Shown piece after piece: positions 1 through 6,759 of a DNA stretch of 53,827 nucleotides. The stretch is from positions 1 to 53,827 of the IMG/VR virus record IMGVR_UViG_3300046474_000589. One strand, written 5' to 3'. The translations under genes and the position numbers were made by a program. Under the pieces are notes generated by a model, which was given only the letters and a program-made list of their open reading frames with translations, was not told where the DNA came from and did not search any database. This DNA is from a virus. Each line of letters begins with the position of its first letter. Position 1 is the first letter of the stretch.

Positions 1-1698
1 TCACGATATCTTCTCCAGATGCGCGCGCAGAGCGTGTTCCAGTGTTTGCAATGCTGAGTCCACAGCCATCAGTCGCGCGACAATGACCTCGTCCGACGCC
101 TCTTCGTCGCAGGCGTCTTCCAGCGCTTCGCACATCTCAATCACATGCCTGGCGCTGATAATTCTGGCGGCACCGCGAATCTTGTGGCCGATATCACGCA
201 GTTGTTGACGATTGCCCGCAGGCACCAAGGCGGCTAGCTCTGCGCGGTCATCCACATTACTGACGATCAGTTGCTCGATGAGACGTCGGGACATGCCTTC
301 ACGGCCACCGGTCAACGCAGTGATGCTGTCCGGCGCGAAGGTGTCTGGATCCTGTGCCGGCGCAGAATGGGCAAGGGGACTTACCTTCGATAGCCGGTCA
401 TTGAGAGCGGTGAGGCTAATGGGTTTGAACAGGCAGTCGTTCATGCCTGCATCCCGACAGCGCTGGATTTCCTCGGTCTGGGCGTTGGCGGTGAAGCCCA
501 GCACCGTGCAGTGAGCGCGCGATTCGCTCCGTTCCCGGTCCCGAATACCCCGCGTCAGGTCATAGCCGTTCATGACGGGCATGTTGCAATCGGCGATCAC
601 CAGGTCGAAATGGCCGCTGCGCCAACGCTGCAGGCCCTGCGCTCCGTCCACCGCCATTTCGCAGCGATGGCCGAGAAAGCACAGTTGCTCGAACAGCAGC
701 AGCCGGTTCGCCGGGTGATCGTCGACAATCAGAATGTTCAGATGCCCTGCGGTGTCAGGCGTCGTGTCGCGGGGAAGGCTGCCCGCCTCAAGATCGTCCA
801 GCGTGGTCAGGTCCAAGGTCATGTCGATCCGCGTGCCGTGCCCCGGCTGGCTGTCGAGGCTCAGCGTTCCGCCCATCATTTCACAAAGGCTGCGGCAGAT
901 AACCAGTCCTAGCCCGGCCCCGGTCCGCGCCAACTGACCTGAGTTGTCGACCTGCGCGAAGGGTTCGAACAGGCGCTGCTGATCCTCCTGGCTGATGCCA
1001 ATACCGCTGTCATGAATGGTCACATGCACCCGCAACTGCTGGGGCGCCGCGCCGTCTTCGGTTTGCAGGCTGATCTTGATCTGGCCCTGCTCGGTGAACT
1101 TGATGGCATTACTGATGAGGTTAGACAGGATCTGTTTGAAGCGCATCGGGTCGATCAGCACATCAGTGTTGATTCTGGCGTCCAGATCCAGCACCAGCGT
1201 CAGACTTTTCTGTCGAGCGAGCCCATCGAATACCCGAACGACGGACTCGACCAACTGCCGTAAGTTGGCGCGCTCGGGGCTCAGGCTCAGTCGACCGGAT
1301 TCTATTCGCGCGATATCCAGGATATCGCCGATCAGTTCCAGCAGATCCTTGGCCGAGCTGTAAGCGACCTCAATGGCGGGGCGGTCCAGCTGACCTTGGT
1401 CGGCGCGCTTGAGCGCCAGTTCCAGCATACCGATGACCGCATTCATCGGGGTGCGGATCTCGTGGCTCATGGTCGCCAGAAAGGTGCTCTTGGCGCGGTT
1501 GGCGTCATCGGCGAGGTCCTTGGCAGTTTGCAGCTCCTCAATCAGCTGCCGGCGATCGCTGATGTCGATCCAGCCGCCGATGATGCCCTGCACTTTGCCC
1601 AGCGAGTCGCGAAAGGGCAGGATCCAGTGATAGATCGTCAGGTGCCGATCGCCGATGTGCAGCGACCGATCCACCACCAGCGGAGTGTCCTGCTCCAA
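1..1698 (-). pseudogene. BvgS/EvgS-type hybrid sensor histidine kinase, 5'-truncated
   Basis: This is the C-terminal 565 residues of a membrane phosphorelay kinase. Visible in order: the end of a PAS/PAC domain (about 1-45), HisKA with H-box histidine H79 in SHEIRTPMNA, HATPase_c with N-box N197 and G1 box DSGIGI (230-235), a receiver with phospho-Asp D370, and an HPt domain with H505 in GHKIRG. Full-length BvgS-like kinases are about 1,100-1,250 residues with two periplasmic Venus-flytrap domains and a TM segment, all absent here. The frame can be read back past the TTG at 1696-1698 through a few plausible codons to a TAG near 1717. This is where phage DNA ending in the integrase gene begins. 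The kinase was therefore probably cut by integration, and any product would be a soluble fragment without its input domains. The upstream half is not in this window. Confidence 0.85.
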
Positions 1699-1788
1699 GA
1701 TACTACGGTCGTTTAACTAGCTGAATTAAAAGGGGAAATATTGCTCCCCAAAATCCCCCCAATATATTCCTAAAACTCTTTCCGTGAA
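1699..1788. other. Probable left attachment junction (attL region)
   Basis: This AT-rich stretch lies between the truncated kinase frame and the 3' end of the integrase gene. Lambda-type phages place attP just beyond the 3' end of int, so the crossover should fall here or in the first codons of the kinase fragment. It includes runs of A and C and a short inverted repeat near 1733-1749 (ggggaaatattgctcccc). No matching core was found by eye near 51040-51150 or elsewhere at the right end, so the exact core is not assigned. Confidence 0.45.
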
Positions 1789-2892
1789 TCACGCAACATC
1801 GATCCATTCCGTCCCGCGGCTATCCCGGTACAGTTCGGTCATGGCAGCGTTACGGTGGCCCAGCAGGTTTTGCGGATCGCGGCCTTCAGCCGCATGCAGT
1901 CGTGCTGCCAGCGATCGCATTTCGTGGAAGGTTGGTGGTGTCCTGCCGAGAGTGATTCCGAGTTTCGCAGCCGCTTTGTCCCTGGCTTCGGCGAATCCTG
2001 CGGACAGCCTGTCCAGCTTCAACCGTGTTCCGGCCTTGGCGCTGCCAACGGTTTTCGGATGGTGAATCATGTACTTTGAAACAACTCGGTCACGACAGCG
2101 CTTAATTACTGTCGCAAGATCGAGGTCAAGTGCGTCGAGTCGAATAGCGGTATTTATCCGAAGCTTGGCCTTTGTTTTAGATTGAACAACATGAAGGAAT
2201 CCGCCGACCTCTTCGGAAAACAGCATTGCACCGATATCTTCACGACGCTGTCCTGTTAGAAGAGCCAGCTCCATGGCACGCTTAAGCCACGGTCTTTCCG
2301 CCTCTTCGTATATCGCCTTCCACAACTCTAAACTCAGCCGCTCACGCTTCACCTGTATACGGGGGGCTCTCGTTGCATCCACTGGATTACTGTCGCACCA
2401 TCCCGCCGCCATGGCCTCGGCAAAGACATCGCGCAGTAATGACCGCAGAGCTTTAGACATATTTCCCTTGCCGGCTTTTGACAGTGCTGAGAGGAACCCA
2501 GCGACATCCATTGTTCGGATGCCCCGTATTTCCCTTGCACCGAATTCATCCTCCAACCGCTGGATGCGGCTTCGGTAACTTTTCAACGTGTGGATGGATA
2601 GCCCTTTATCCGCGTAAATAACCTTGTGCTCGGACACCCACTCAGAGAAGGTGCGGCTTTTTTCTGCTGGCTGTGCGGAAACCCTTGAAGCCAAGGTAGG
2701 TTTCAAAACCTCCGCGTGATTGGCTGCCACGGCTTCGCGTATCGCCGCTTCCTTGTCTTTGCCCAGGCCAAACGTGCGCCCGCTCACGGGATCACGGTAA
2801 GTGTAATAAGTGATCCCGTTTCGCTGGTCCGTTTTGCGGTAAAGGTTTGGCGGCAGATCTTTTGATCCCTGATTACGCGGCCTTGGCACCAT
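1789..2892 (-). CDS. int: Phage integrase, lambda Int-type tyrosine recombinase
   Basis: This 367-residue site-specific recombinase would integrate and excise the prophage. An N-terminal arm-type DNA-binding region (about 1-60, with YYTYRDPVSGRTFGLGKDKEAA) resembles that of lambda and HK022 Int. A core-binding domain (about 80-170) and the catalytic domain follow. Catalytic residues can be placed at R216 (TGQRRED), K239, H323 and R326 (HEMR), H346 (LLGHRN) and nucleophile Y355, so the enzyme looks intact. The gene points out of the element with its 3' end facing the attachment junction, as in lambda. It overlaps the 3' end of the excisionase gene by 20 bp. Confidence 0.95.
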   Translation of the reverse strand: MVPRPRNQGSKDLPPNLYRKTDQRNGITYYTYRDPVSGRTFGLGKDKEAAIREAVAANHAEVLKPTLASRVSAQPAEKSRTFSEWVSEHKVIYADKGLSIHTLKSYRSRIQRLEDEFGAREIRGIRTMDVAGFLSALSKAGKGNMSKALRSLLRDVFAEAMAAGWCDSNPVDATRAPRIQVKRERLSLELWKAIYEEAERPWLKRAMELALLTGQRREDIGAMLFSEEVGGFLHVVQSKTKAKLRINTAIRLDALDLDLATVIKRCRDRVVSKYMIHHPKTVGSAKAGTRLKLDRLSAGFAEARDKAAAKLGITLGRTPPTFHEMRSLAARLHAAEGRDPQNLLGHRNAAMTELYRDSRGTEWIDVA

Positions 2893-3115
2893 GTCGAGCG
2901 CTCTCTATTCTGCTAATTAGGCTTGATCCCAGTGGGATTCTTTCCAGCTTTTCAGGCTCACGGTAGCAGGCATCCGACTCAACGTAGTACCGCTTGCCGT
3001 GCTTGACGGGCGCTGGAGATATCCGGCCTTCGCGAGCCCAGGTCCGGAGTGTGTTGAGGTTAGGCGGTGACTTAAACTGGTCCGTCGCCCACTCTTCAAG
3101 TGTCAGCTTTGTCAT
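2873..3115 (-). CDS. xis: Excisionase, lambda/HK022 Xis-like
   Basis: This 80-residue DNA-bending protein would direct Int towards excision. The N-terminal 50 residues (LTLEEWA, TLRTWAREGRISPAPVKHGKRYYVESDA) match the winged-helix pattern of lambda Xis, where a similar LTLQEWN...VRECRIFPPPVKDGREY stretch is found. The ATG at 3113-3115 is the only good start. The 3' end overlaps int, so the two are probably co-transcribed and translationally linked, as in lambda. The C-terminal 25 residues are basic and less conserved. Confidence 0.88.
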   Translation of the reverse strand: MTKLTLEEWATDQFKSPPNLNTLRTWAREGRISPAPVKHGKRYYVESDACYREPEKLERIPLGSSLISRIESARHGAKAA

Positions 3116-3134
3116 GGCTTTCTCCGTCCGGGGT

Positions 3135-3800
3135 CTATGCGGGGTTGAGTGATGGGTACTTCGCCAAAACTGCGTCGGCTACCTTCATCGCGGCCTGGGC
3201 ATCATTTACATAGGCCGGATCGAAGCCGCCACACAGGTGGATAGTGGCTTGGCAGGCCCGAAGGTTTTCACGGTTAAGCTTCAACGCTGCCGTCAGCTCT
3301 TCGCGCATGACGCCTTCCGCCCGGCCCAGATTCCAGAAGCGGTTCGCCCAATGATCGGCCGGAGGCTGGCTGTTGCCCTGATATCCAAGTGCGATCGCCC
3401 CGGATATGCAGTCGCAGAGGTCACGTTTGTAAGCGTTGTCACCGTCGATGCTGGCACCCATGCGGCGCAGGTTGTTCAAAGTTGCATCGAAGTCCTCGCG
3501 GGTCATATCGATCACATTTTTGCTGAGCGCGATGATTTCCGCTTTGGCAGCATTGAGCCGTTCCAAGTCCGCCTGCCAGCCGTTGCGCAGATACTTGGCA
3601 TCATCCCCGTTCTGCTCGGCCAGGGTTTTCCAGTGATCGATTGGAGACCATGGGCTGATGATAACGATGCACTTTGCCAGCGGCACCAGTTCATTTTGCT
3701 GAGCGGCCAGCTTGTCGGCTTCCTCTTTAGTAGCAGCAGCGTAAAGATCGTCGGGGCCTTGCGCATAGACGGCATATAGCGTTTCAGTATCTTCGGGCAT
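3135..3800 (-). CDS. Uncharacterised early phage protein
   Basis: This 221-residue protein is first in the leftward strand upstream of xis. The ATG at 3798-3800 is preferred over upstream in-frame starts because it has a GGGAG element about 8 bases before it and begins the protein-like sequence MPEDTETLYAVYAQ. The N-terminal third has a short charged repeat (ATKEEADKLAAQQNEL) typical of accessory proteins in this region of lambdoid phages. The middle is helical, and no catalytic motif was seen. It is soluble, with no signal peptide or TM segment. Function unknown. Confidence 0.7.
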   Translation of the reverse strand: MPEDTETLYAVYAQGPDDLYAAATKEEADKLAAQQNELVPLAKCIVIISPWSPIDHWKTLAEQNGDDAKYLRNGWQADLERLNAAKAEIIALSKNVIDMTREDFDATLNNLRRMGASIDGDNAYKRDLCDCISGAIALGYQGNSQPPADHWANRFWNLGRAEGVMREELTAALKLNRENLRACQATIHLCGGFDPAYVNDAQAAMKVADAVLAKYPSLNPA

Positions 3801-3904
3801 AGCGATGCTCCCGCCCGCCATACACCGGCAGGCATTCAAAGGTGATTGTCTTGTATGCGATGCATGTCCGCTGATTGGCGCGATATGCATTGGATGTGAT
3901 GCAG

Positions 3905-4144
3905 TCAGCCGTCCAGAGAAATCCGGCCGGTGAGGCGTTCGCGCCAAGTGAGTCGGCGTGGGAGATGTTCGCGGTCGTCGATCTCGACCAGGGTGAAGTC
4001 GTTGCTATAGAACCCGCGTCGCTCACGATGAAGAAGAGCAGCTTCCATTTCGGCCTGAAGGCGGTCAAGCGCGCCCAGCGCCACGGTGTCAAAACCTCGG
4101 CTGTGCACATGCCACTCATGAAATACCGCGATGAACCTGCTCAT
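3905..4144 (-). CDS. Small uncharacterised early phage protein
   Basis: This 79-residue protein starts at an ATG at 4142-4144 that overlaps the TGA of the upstream gene by 4 bases, a sign of translational coupling. A GTG at 4154-4156 is possible but less likely. The sequence MSRFIAVFHEWHVHSRGFDTVALGALDRLQAEMEAALL looks like a compact alpha/beta protein. No known family was recognised. It belongs to a tight operon with the two genes upstream, each joined by a 4-base overlap. Confidence 0.7.
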   Translation of the reverse strand: MSRFIAVFHEWHVHSRGFDTVALGALDRLQAEMEAALLHRERRGFYSNDFTLVEIDDREHLPRRLTWRERLTGRISLDG

Positions 4145-4530
4145 GATCGCTTCCACTTGAATTTGACAGGGGTTGGTGGGAAGAACAGATGCCGCATGTT
4201 GGCCACGTTCACGATGTCGACGTCGGCGGGGAAAACCTCCAACGCATCTTTGTCACCGCGCCCGCACTCACGCTTGAGTTGCATCAGCTCGTCCCACGTC
4301 ACCTGGTCAACCCAACTATCACCATCGTGGAATGCCCGGTACACGCTCATGCGCTGAAAGTCGCTGGGCTCAGTGTAGACCTGCACAAGAAAACCCCGCG
4401 ATCGCCATACCTCAATCAGGTGTGCGGGCGCGAAAGCTGGCCATTGCTCACGCGGTATTTCGCGAAGTGTGGCCGGTTGGCTGGTGCTCTCTTTCGTGAG
4501 CAATCGGCGCTGGTTGCGATCAAGCTTCAT
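4141..4530 (-). CDS. DUF7694-like phage protein
   Basis: This 129-residue protein begins at the ATG at 4528-4530, which overlaps the stop of the upstream gene by 4 bases. The C-terminal half (VYRAFHDGDSWVDQVTWDELMQLKRECGRGDKDALEVFPADVDIVNVANMRHLFF) matches a conserved block I associate with DUF7694 proteins of Pseudomonas and other phages: TWDELxxLKxExGxGDxxAxExFPxxxxxVNVANMRHL. Its function is not established. The block reads like a substrate-binding fold, but no catalytic residues can be assigned. Confidence 0.8.
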   Translation of the reverse strand: MKLDRNQRRLLTKESTSQPATLREIPREQWPAFAPAHLIEVWRSRGFLVQVYTEPSDFQRMSVYRAFHDGDSWVDQVTWDELMQLKRECGRGDKDALEVFPADVDIVNVANMRHLFFPPTPVKFKWKRS

Positions 4531-5093
4531 TGCATCACCCGCTGGCCCAGCAATACATCGGTGACCACTTCCCAAAGCTTGGTCGGTGACCACTGAAAGC
4601 GGTCGAAGTCGGTGTCTGGCTGCACGCCATAGGTGCATGTCGAATGTGCGCCCGCAGGGTACTCGCCGCGCTTGGCCATGATCGTCGCAACCCGACCATC
4701 ACCGCCTGGCTCTGTGCGGTGGTAGTGATATGCCCGGGTGTTGTAATCGTTGCCGGCTTCCACAGTTATGGTGCCGTCCGGTATTAGATGCGCGCGGCCG
4801 TCTGGAGTCCAAGGCCTGCCGCCTCCGGCCGTGCGGGCTTTCTCATGCAAATACAGCACGAAGCCGCCATCGTCGCATCGTTCCAGTTCAAAGCAGCGAT
4901 TGATCTGCTTTCCGACGATTACTCGGGAAGTGAAGTTGAAGCGGTGATCATGGATAGCCGAGTGCTCGAAGCAAGCGCGGCGCGGCAACTCGGGATGCCA
5001 GACATGCAGACGCTGATTACCTTCGAGCTGCACCTGGACAAAACCCAGTCCATGCAGCGTGATCTTATCGGTCATGAGGTCATCAATAATCAT
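4527..5093 (-). CDS. Cupin-like phage protein of unknown function
   Basis: This 188-residue protein opens a three-gene leftward operon. I chose the ATG at 5091-5093 (MIIDDLMTDKITLHGLGFVQVQL). A histidine-containing stretch (CFEHSAIHDHRFNFTSRVIVGKQIN) followed by a distal YHYHRTEP resembles the two metal-binding motifs of cupin folds such as cysteine dioxygenase-like proteins. The resemblance is by eye only. Similar proteins recur in the early region of Pseudomonas phages with no assigned role. No signal peptide or membrane segment is visible. Confidence 0.7.
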   Translation of the reverse strand: MIIDDLMTDKITLHGLGFVQVQLEGNQRLHVWHPELPRRACFEHSAIHDHRFNFTSRVIVGKQINRCFELERCDDGGFVLYLHEKARTAGGGRPWTPDGRAHLIPDGTITVEAGNDYNTRAYHYHRTEPGGDGRVATIMAKRGEYPAGAHSTCTYGVQPDTDFDRFQWSPTKLWEVVTDVLLGQRVMQ

Positions 5094-5247
5094 GGGCGCA
5101 CAATTCCTCGCCGCATACGCAGCAGGCAATAGGGATAGGGATAGGGAGGGATCGCCGAGAAGACGAACCAGTTGTCGGAAGGCGGAAATTAGTTCGTCAT
5201 TTCAGTTTCACACAAGGTGACAGATTGATATTCGAAAGAGGTTTTCA

Positions 5248-5448
5248 ATGAAAATTATCAATGAAGAAATGCGATTTAAAGCCCACGAACGGCTTTTAGA
5301 ACTCGACGCAGCTACGGTGGAAATGATGAAGCTCGTCACTCTTGACCAGCTGGGAAGCCGTGAGTGGCGCGATGCGGTACAGGTACAGCGCGAAGCATTT
5401 GAGACGCTGCAGGCAACGGTTGCTAGCGCCCCACAAGAGGCTGAATGA
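5248..5448 (+). CDS. Small phage protein, paralogue of the one at 5995
   Basis: This 66-residue protein lies on the strand opposite its neighbours. The ATG has a clear AAAGAGG ribosome-binding site 6 bases upstream. The central block LELDAATVEMMKLVTLDQLGSREWRDAV is repeated in the protein at 5995-6210 (LALDASTIQMMKMVALSSMGSSEWHAAV), so the two genes are paralogues. The protein is predicted all-helical and soluble. No function is known. Its opposite orientation and AT-rich upstream region suggest a separately transcribed accessory gene. Confidence 0.7.
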   Translation: MKIINEEMRFKAHERLLELDAATVEMMKLVTLDQLGSREWRDAVQVQREAFETLQATVASAPQEAE

Positions 5449-5544
5449 GCGACCAAGCCTGGACAGCGGCCTGACCATCGAATTGGGCATTTCTTTAAAC
5501 GGAAATTGAGACCATAATCTCGCCGGTTTTTAAGGGGCGGCGCG

Positions 5545-5880
5545 ATGCGTAAACGTGGTCAAAAGTACTGGGAATGGGCGGAAGCCGACATCCATGTGAG
5601 GAATCATGACGAGCGCTTGGGTAGCGGAGCTTTGATCAACGTGCAGGTGCGCCATTCACCAGTGCATGGGACTCAGTTATTCATAGGTGTTTATGGCGAC
5701 AAAGGGATCATGCGTTTCGAAGAGATCTATGAAACTCGCCCAAGTGAGTCGATGACTCAAGCTAGCGAGTGGGGCTTGGCGAGGGCTAAGAAGTTGCTCG
5801 GCCCTGAGTTATCACCACCCCTCTCCGGCATTAAAGCCGAAGGCCTTCCTCGCAAAGGATCAAGGCTTCACAAGCAATAG
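5545..5880 (+). CDS. Uncharacterised small phage protein
   Basis: This 111-residue protein has a strong AAGGGG ribosome-binding site 7 bases before its ATG. The sequence MRKRGQKYWEWAEADIHVRNHDERLGSGALINVQVRHSPVHGTQLFIGVYGDKGIMRFEEIYE reads as a small beta-rich domain, followed by a basic, proline-rich tail. It sits between the two paralogous small genes, all on the strand opposite the early operon. A CATAAT hexamer at about 5513-5518 could be the -10 element of its own promoter. No family was recognised. Confidence 0.6.
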   Translation: MRKRGQKYWEWAEADIHVRNHDERLGSGALINVQVRHSPVHGTQLFIGVYGDKGIMRFEEIYETRPSESMTQASEWGLARAKKLLGPELSPPLSGIKAEGLPRKGSRLHKQ

Positions 5881-5994
5881 GGACTTAATCACTCACTTAG
5901 ATGCACCCAGGTATATAACTAGAGGAATTATTGGACGGGTCTGCACTCCATTGCCTATGGATCGATTCACGGCCCCTCAGCAAAGGCTTTCCTC

Positions 5995-6210
5995 ATGCAA
6001 TCTGCTGACGATTTTCGTTTTACTTCCCACCAACTTCTTCTTGCGCTAGACGCTTCGACAATTCAAATGATGAAAATGGTCGCCTTATCGAGCATGGGGT
6101 CTTCGGAGTGGCATGCGGCTGTGCGCCTGCACCACGCATCTTATGCTGCGCTTCATTTGCACTTAGAGCATCCTGATGCAGCGACCCTGATGGTTCAGCT
6201 TTCTCACTGA
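5995..6210 (+). CDS. Small phage protein, paralogue of the one at 5248
   Basis: This 71-residue protein shares the pattern LDA-(A/S)-T-x-x-MMK-x-V-x-L-x-x-x-GS-x-EW-x-x-AV with the 66-residue protein encoded 750 bases upstream, which indicates a duplication. The ATG follows an AAAGG element. A TATAAC hexamer near 5912 may serve as a promoter. It is predicted helical and soluble. Function unknown. Confidence 0.68.
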   Translation: MQSADDFRFTSHQLLLALDASTIQMMKMVALSSMGSSEWHAAVRLHHASYAALHLHLEHPDAATLMVQLSH

Positions 6211-6229
6211 GCTGTCGGGTAGAGTTGTT

Positions 6230-6343
6230 TCAGCGGGTGAGTTCGCGGAGGAGCGGGCCAACGCGTAGGGCGATTTTGAACGAAATGTATGTCCAAGCGC
6301 CCAGGCCCCCGCAGATGATGATGGTCCATTCAAGCCAGTTCAT
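6230..6343 (-). CDS. 37-residue single-pass membrane protein
   Basis: The frame reads MNWLEWTIIICGGLGAWTYI followed by SFKIALRVGPLLRELTR. There is one hydrophobic helix (about residues 7-20) and a basic C-terminus, so it is probably an inner-membrane protein with its tail in the cytoplasm. The ATG at 6341-6343 overlaps the TGA of the DUF4406 gene upstream by 4 bases, which strongly suggests coupled translation. No family was recognised. Short membrane proteins of this kind are common in lambdoid early operons. Confidence 0.6.
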   Translation of the reverse strand: MNWLEWTIIICGGLGAWTYISFKIALRVGPLLRELTR

Positions 6344-6690
6344 GGCTTTAACTCCCCGGATAACGTTACCTGGTGTTCGATGAGGCTGGCGGACTCGACG
6401 CTCGGGATTTCAAGACGGTCGGCCAGATACACCTCAAGCTGGGCGCCTCGCGATTTGTCCCAACCGGGCAGGGTGGCCACAACGTCGCAGACAACCATCT
6501 GGCGGATTGCAGCGCGCATGCACTGGTGCCAAGGGGCTTCGGCGGGCAGCGGGTTCTCTGCGGGGTTTTCGACGCGGTAGCCCAAGGCGCGGATTCGAGC
6601 AGCTTCGGCGTTGAAGGCGGGGTAATTGAACTCGGGAAGGCCAGTCATCGGCCCGGCCAGATAGACGCGAGGTACTTTGGTCGATAGCAT
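6340..6690 (-). CDS. DUF4406 domain protein (nucleoside 2-deoxyribosyltransferase-like)
   Basis: This 116-residue protein contains VYLAGPMTGLPEFNYPAFNAEAARIRALGYRVENP near its start and a later WDKSRGAQLE. The pattern is typical of DUF4406, a Rossmann-like family related to nucleoside 2-deoxyribosyltransferases. Such proteins are frequent in phages and may act on nucleotides or their conjugates, but the reaction is not established for this family. TGAGG precedes the ATG by about 5 bases. Two 18-bp palindromes lie directly upstream. Confidence 0.85.
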   Translation of the reverse strand: MLSTKVPRVYLAGPMTGLPEFNYPAFNAEAARIRALGYRVENPAENPLPAEAPWHQCMRAAIRQMVVCDVVATLPGWDKSRGAQLEVYLADRLEIPSVESASLIEHQVTLSGELKP

Positions 6691-6702
6691 TTTGACCTCA
6701 AT

Positions 6703-6748
6703 GTAGCCTCAGAAGGCTACTATCGGGAAAGTAGCCTCTAGAGGCTAC
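6703..6748. promoter_or_regulatory. Pair of 18-bp palindromes upstream of the DUF4406 gene
   Basis: GTAGCCTCAGAAGGCTAC lies at 6703-6720 and GTAGCCTCTAGAGGCTAC at 6731-6748. The second is a perfect palindrome and the first has perfect 6-base arms. Their centres are 28 bp apart, close to three helical turns. They fill the gap between the methyltransferase stop and the DUF4406 start. They are unlike the ATACGY-NN-GCGTAT operators of the immunity region, and there is no T-run to make them terminators. They may be operators for a dimeric repressor encoded elsewhere, or mRNA hairpins. Confidence 0.5.
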
Positions 6749-6759
6749 ATCTGGGATGC

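Noticed and set aside
1699-1788. tRNA as the integration site
   Set aside because: No tRNA-like cloverleaf or TPsiC sequence was seen near the left end; the flank is a kinase coding sequence.
3237-3779. 180-residue plus-strand open frame
   Set aside because: It is antisense to the gene at 3135-3800, which has a better ribosome-binding site and protein-like composition.
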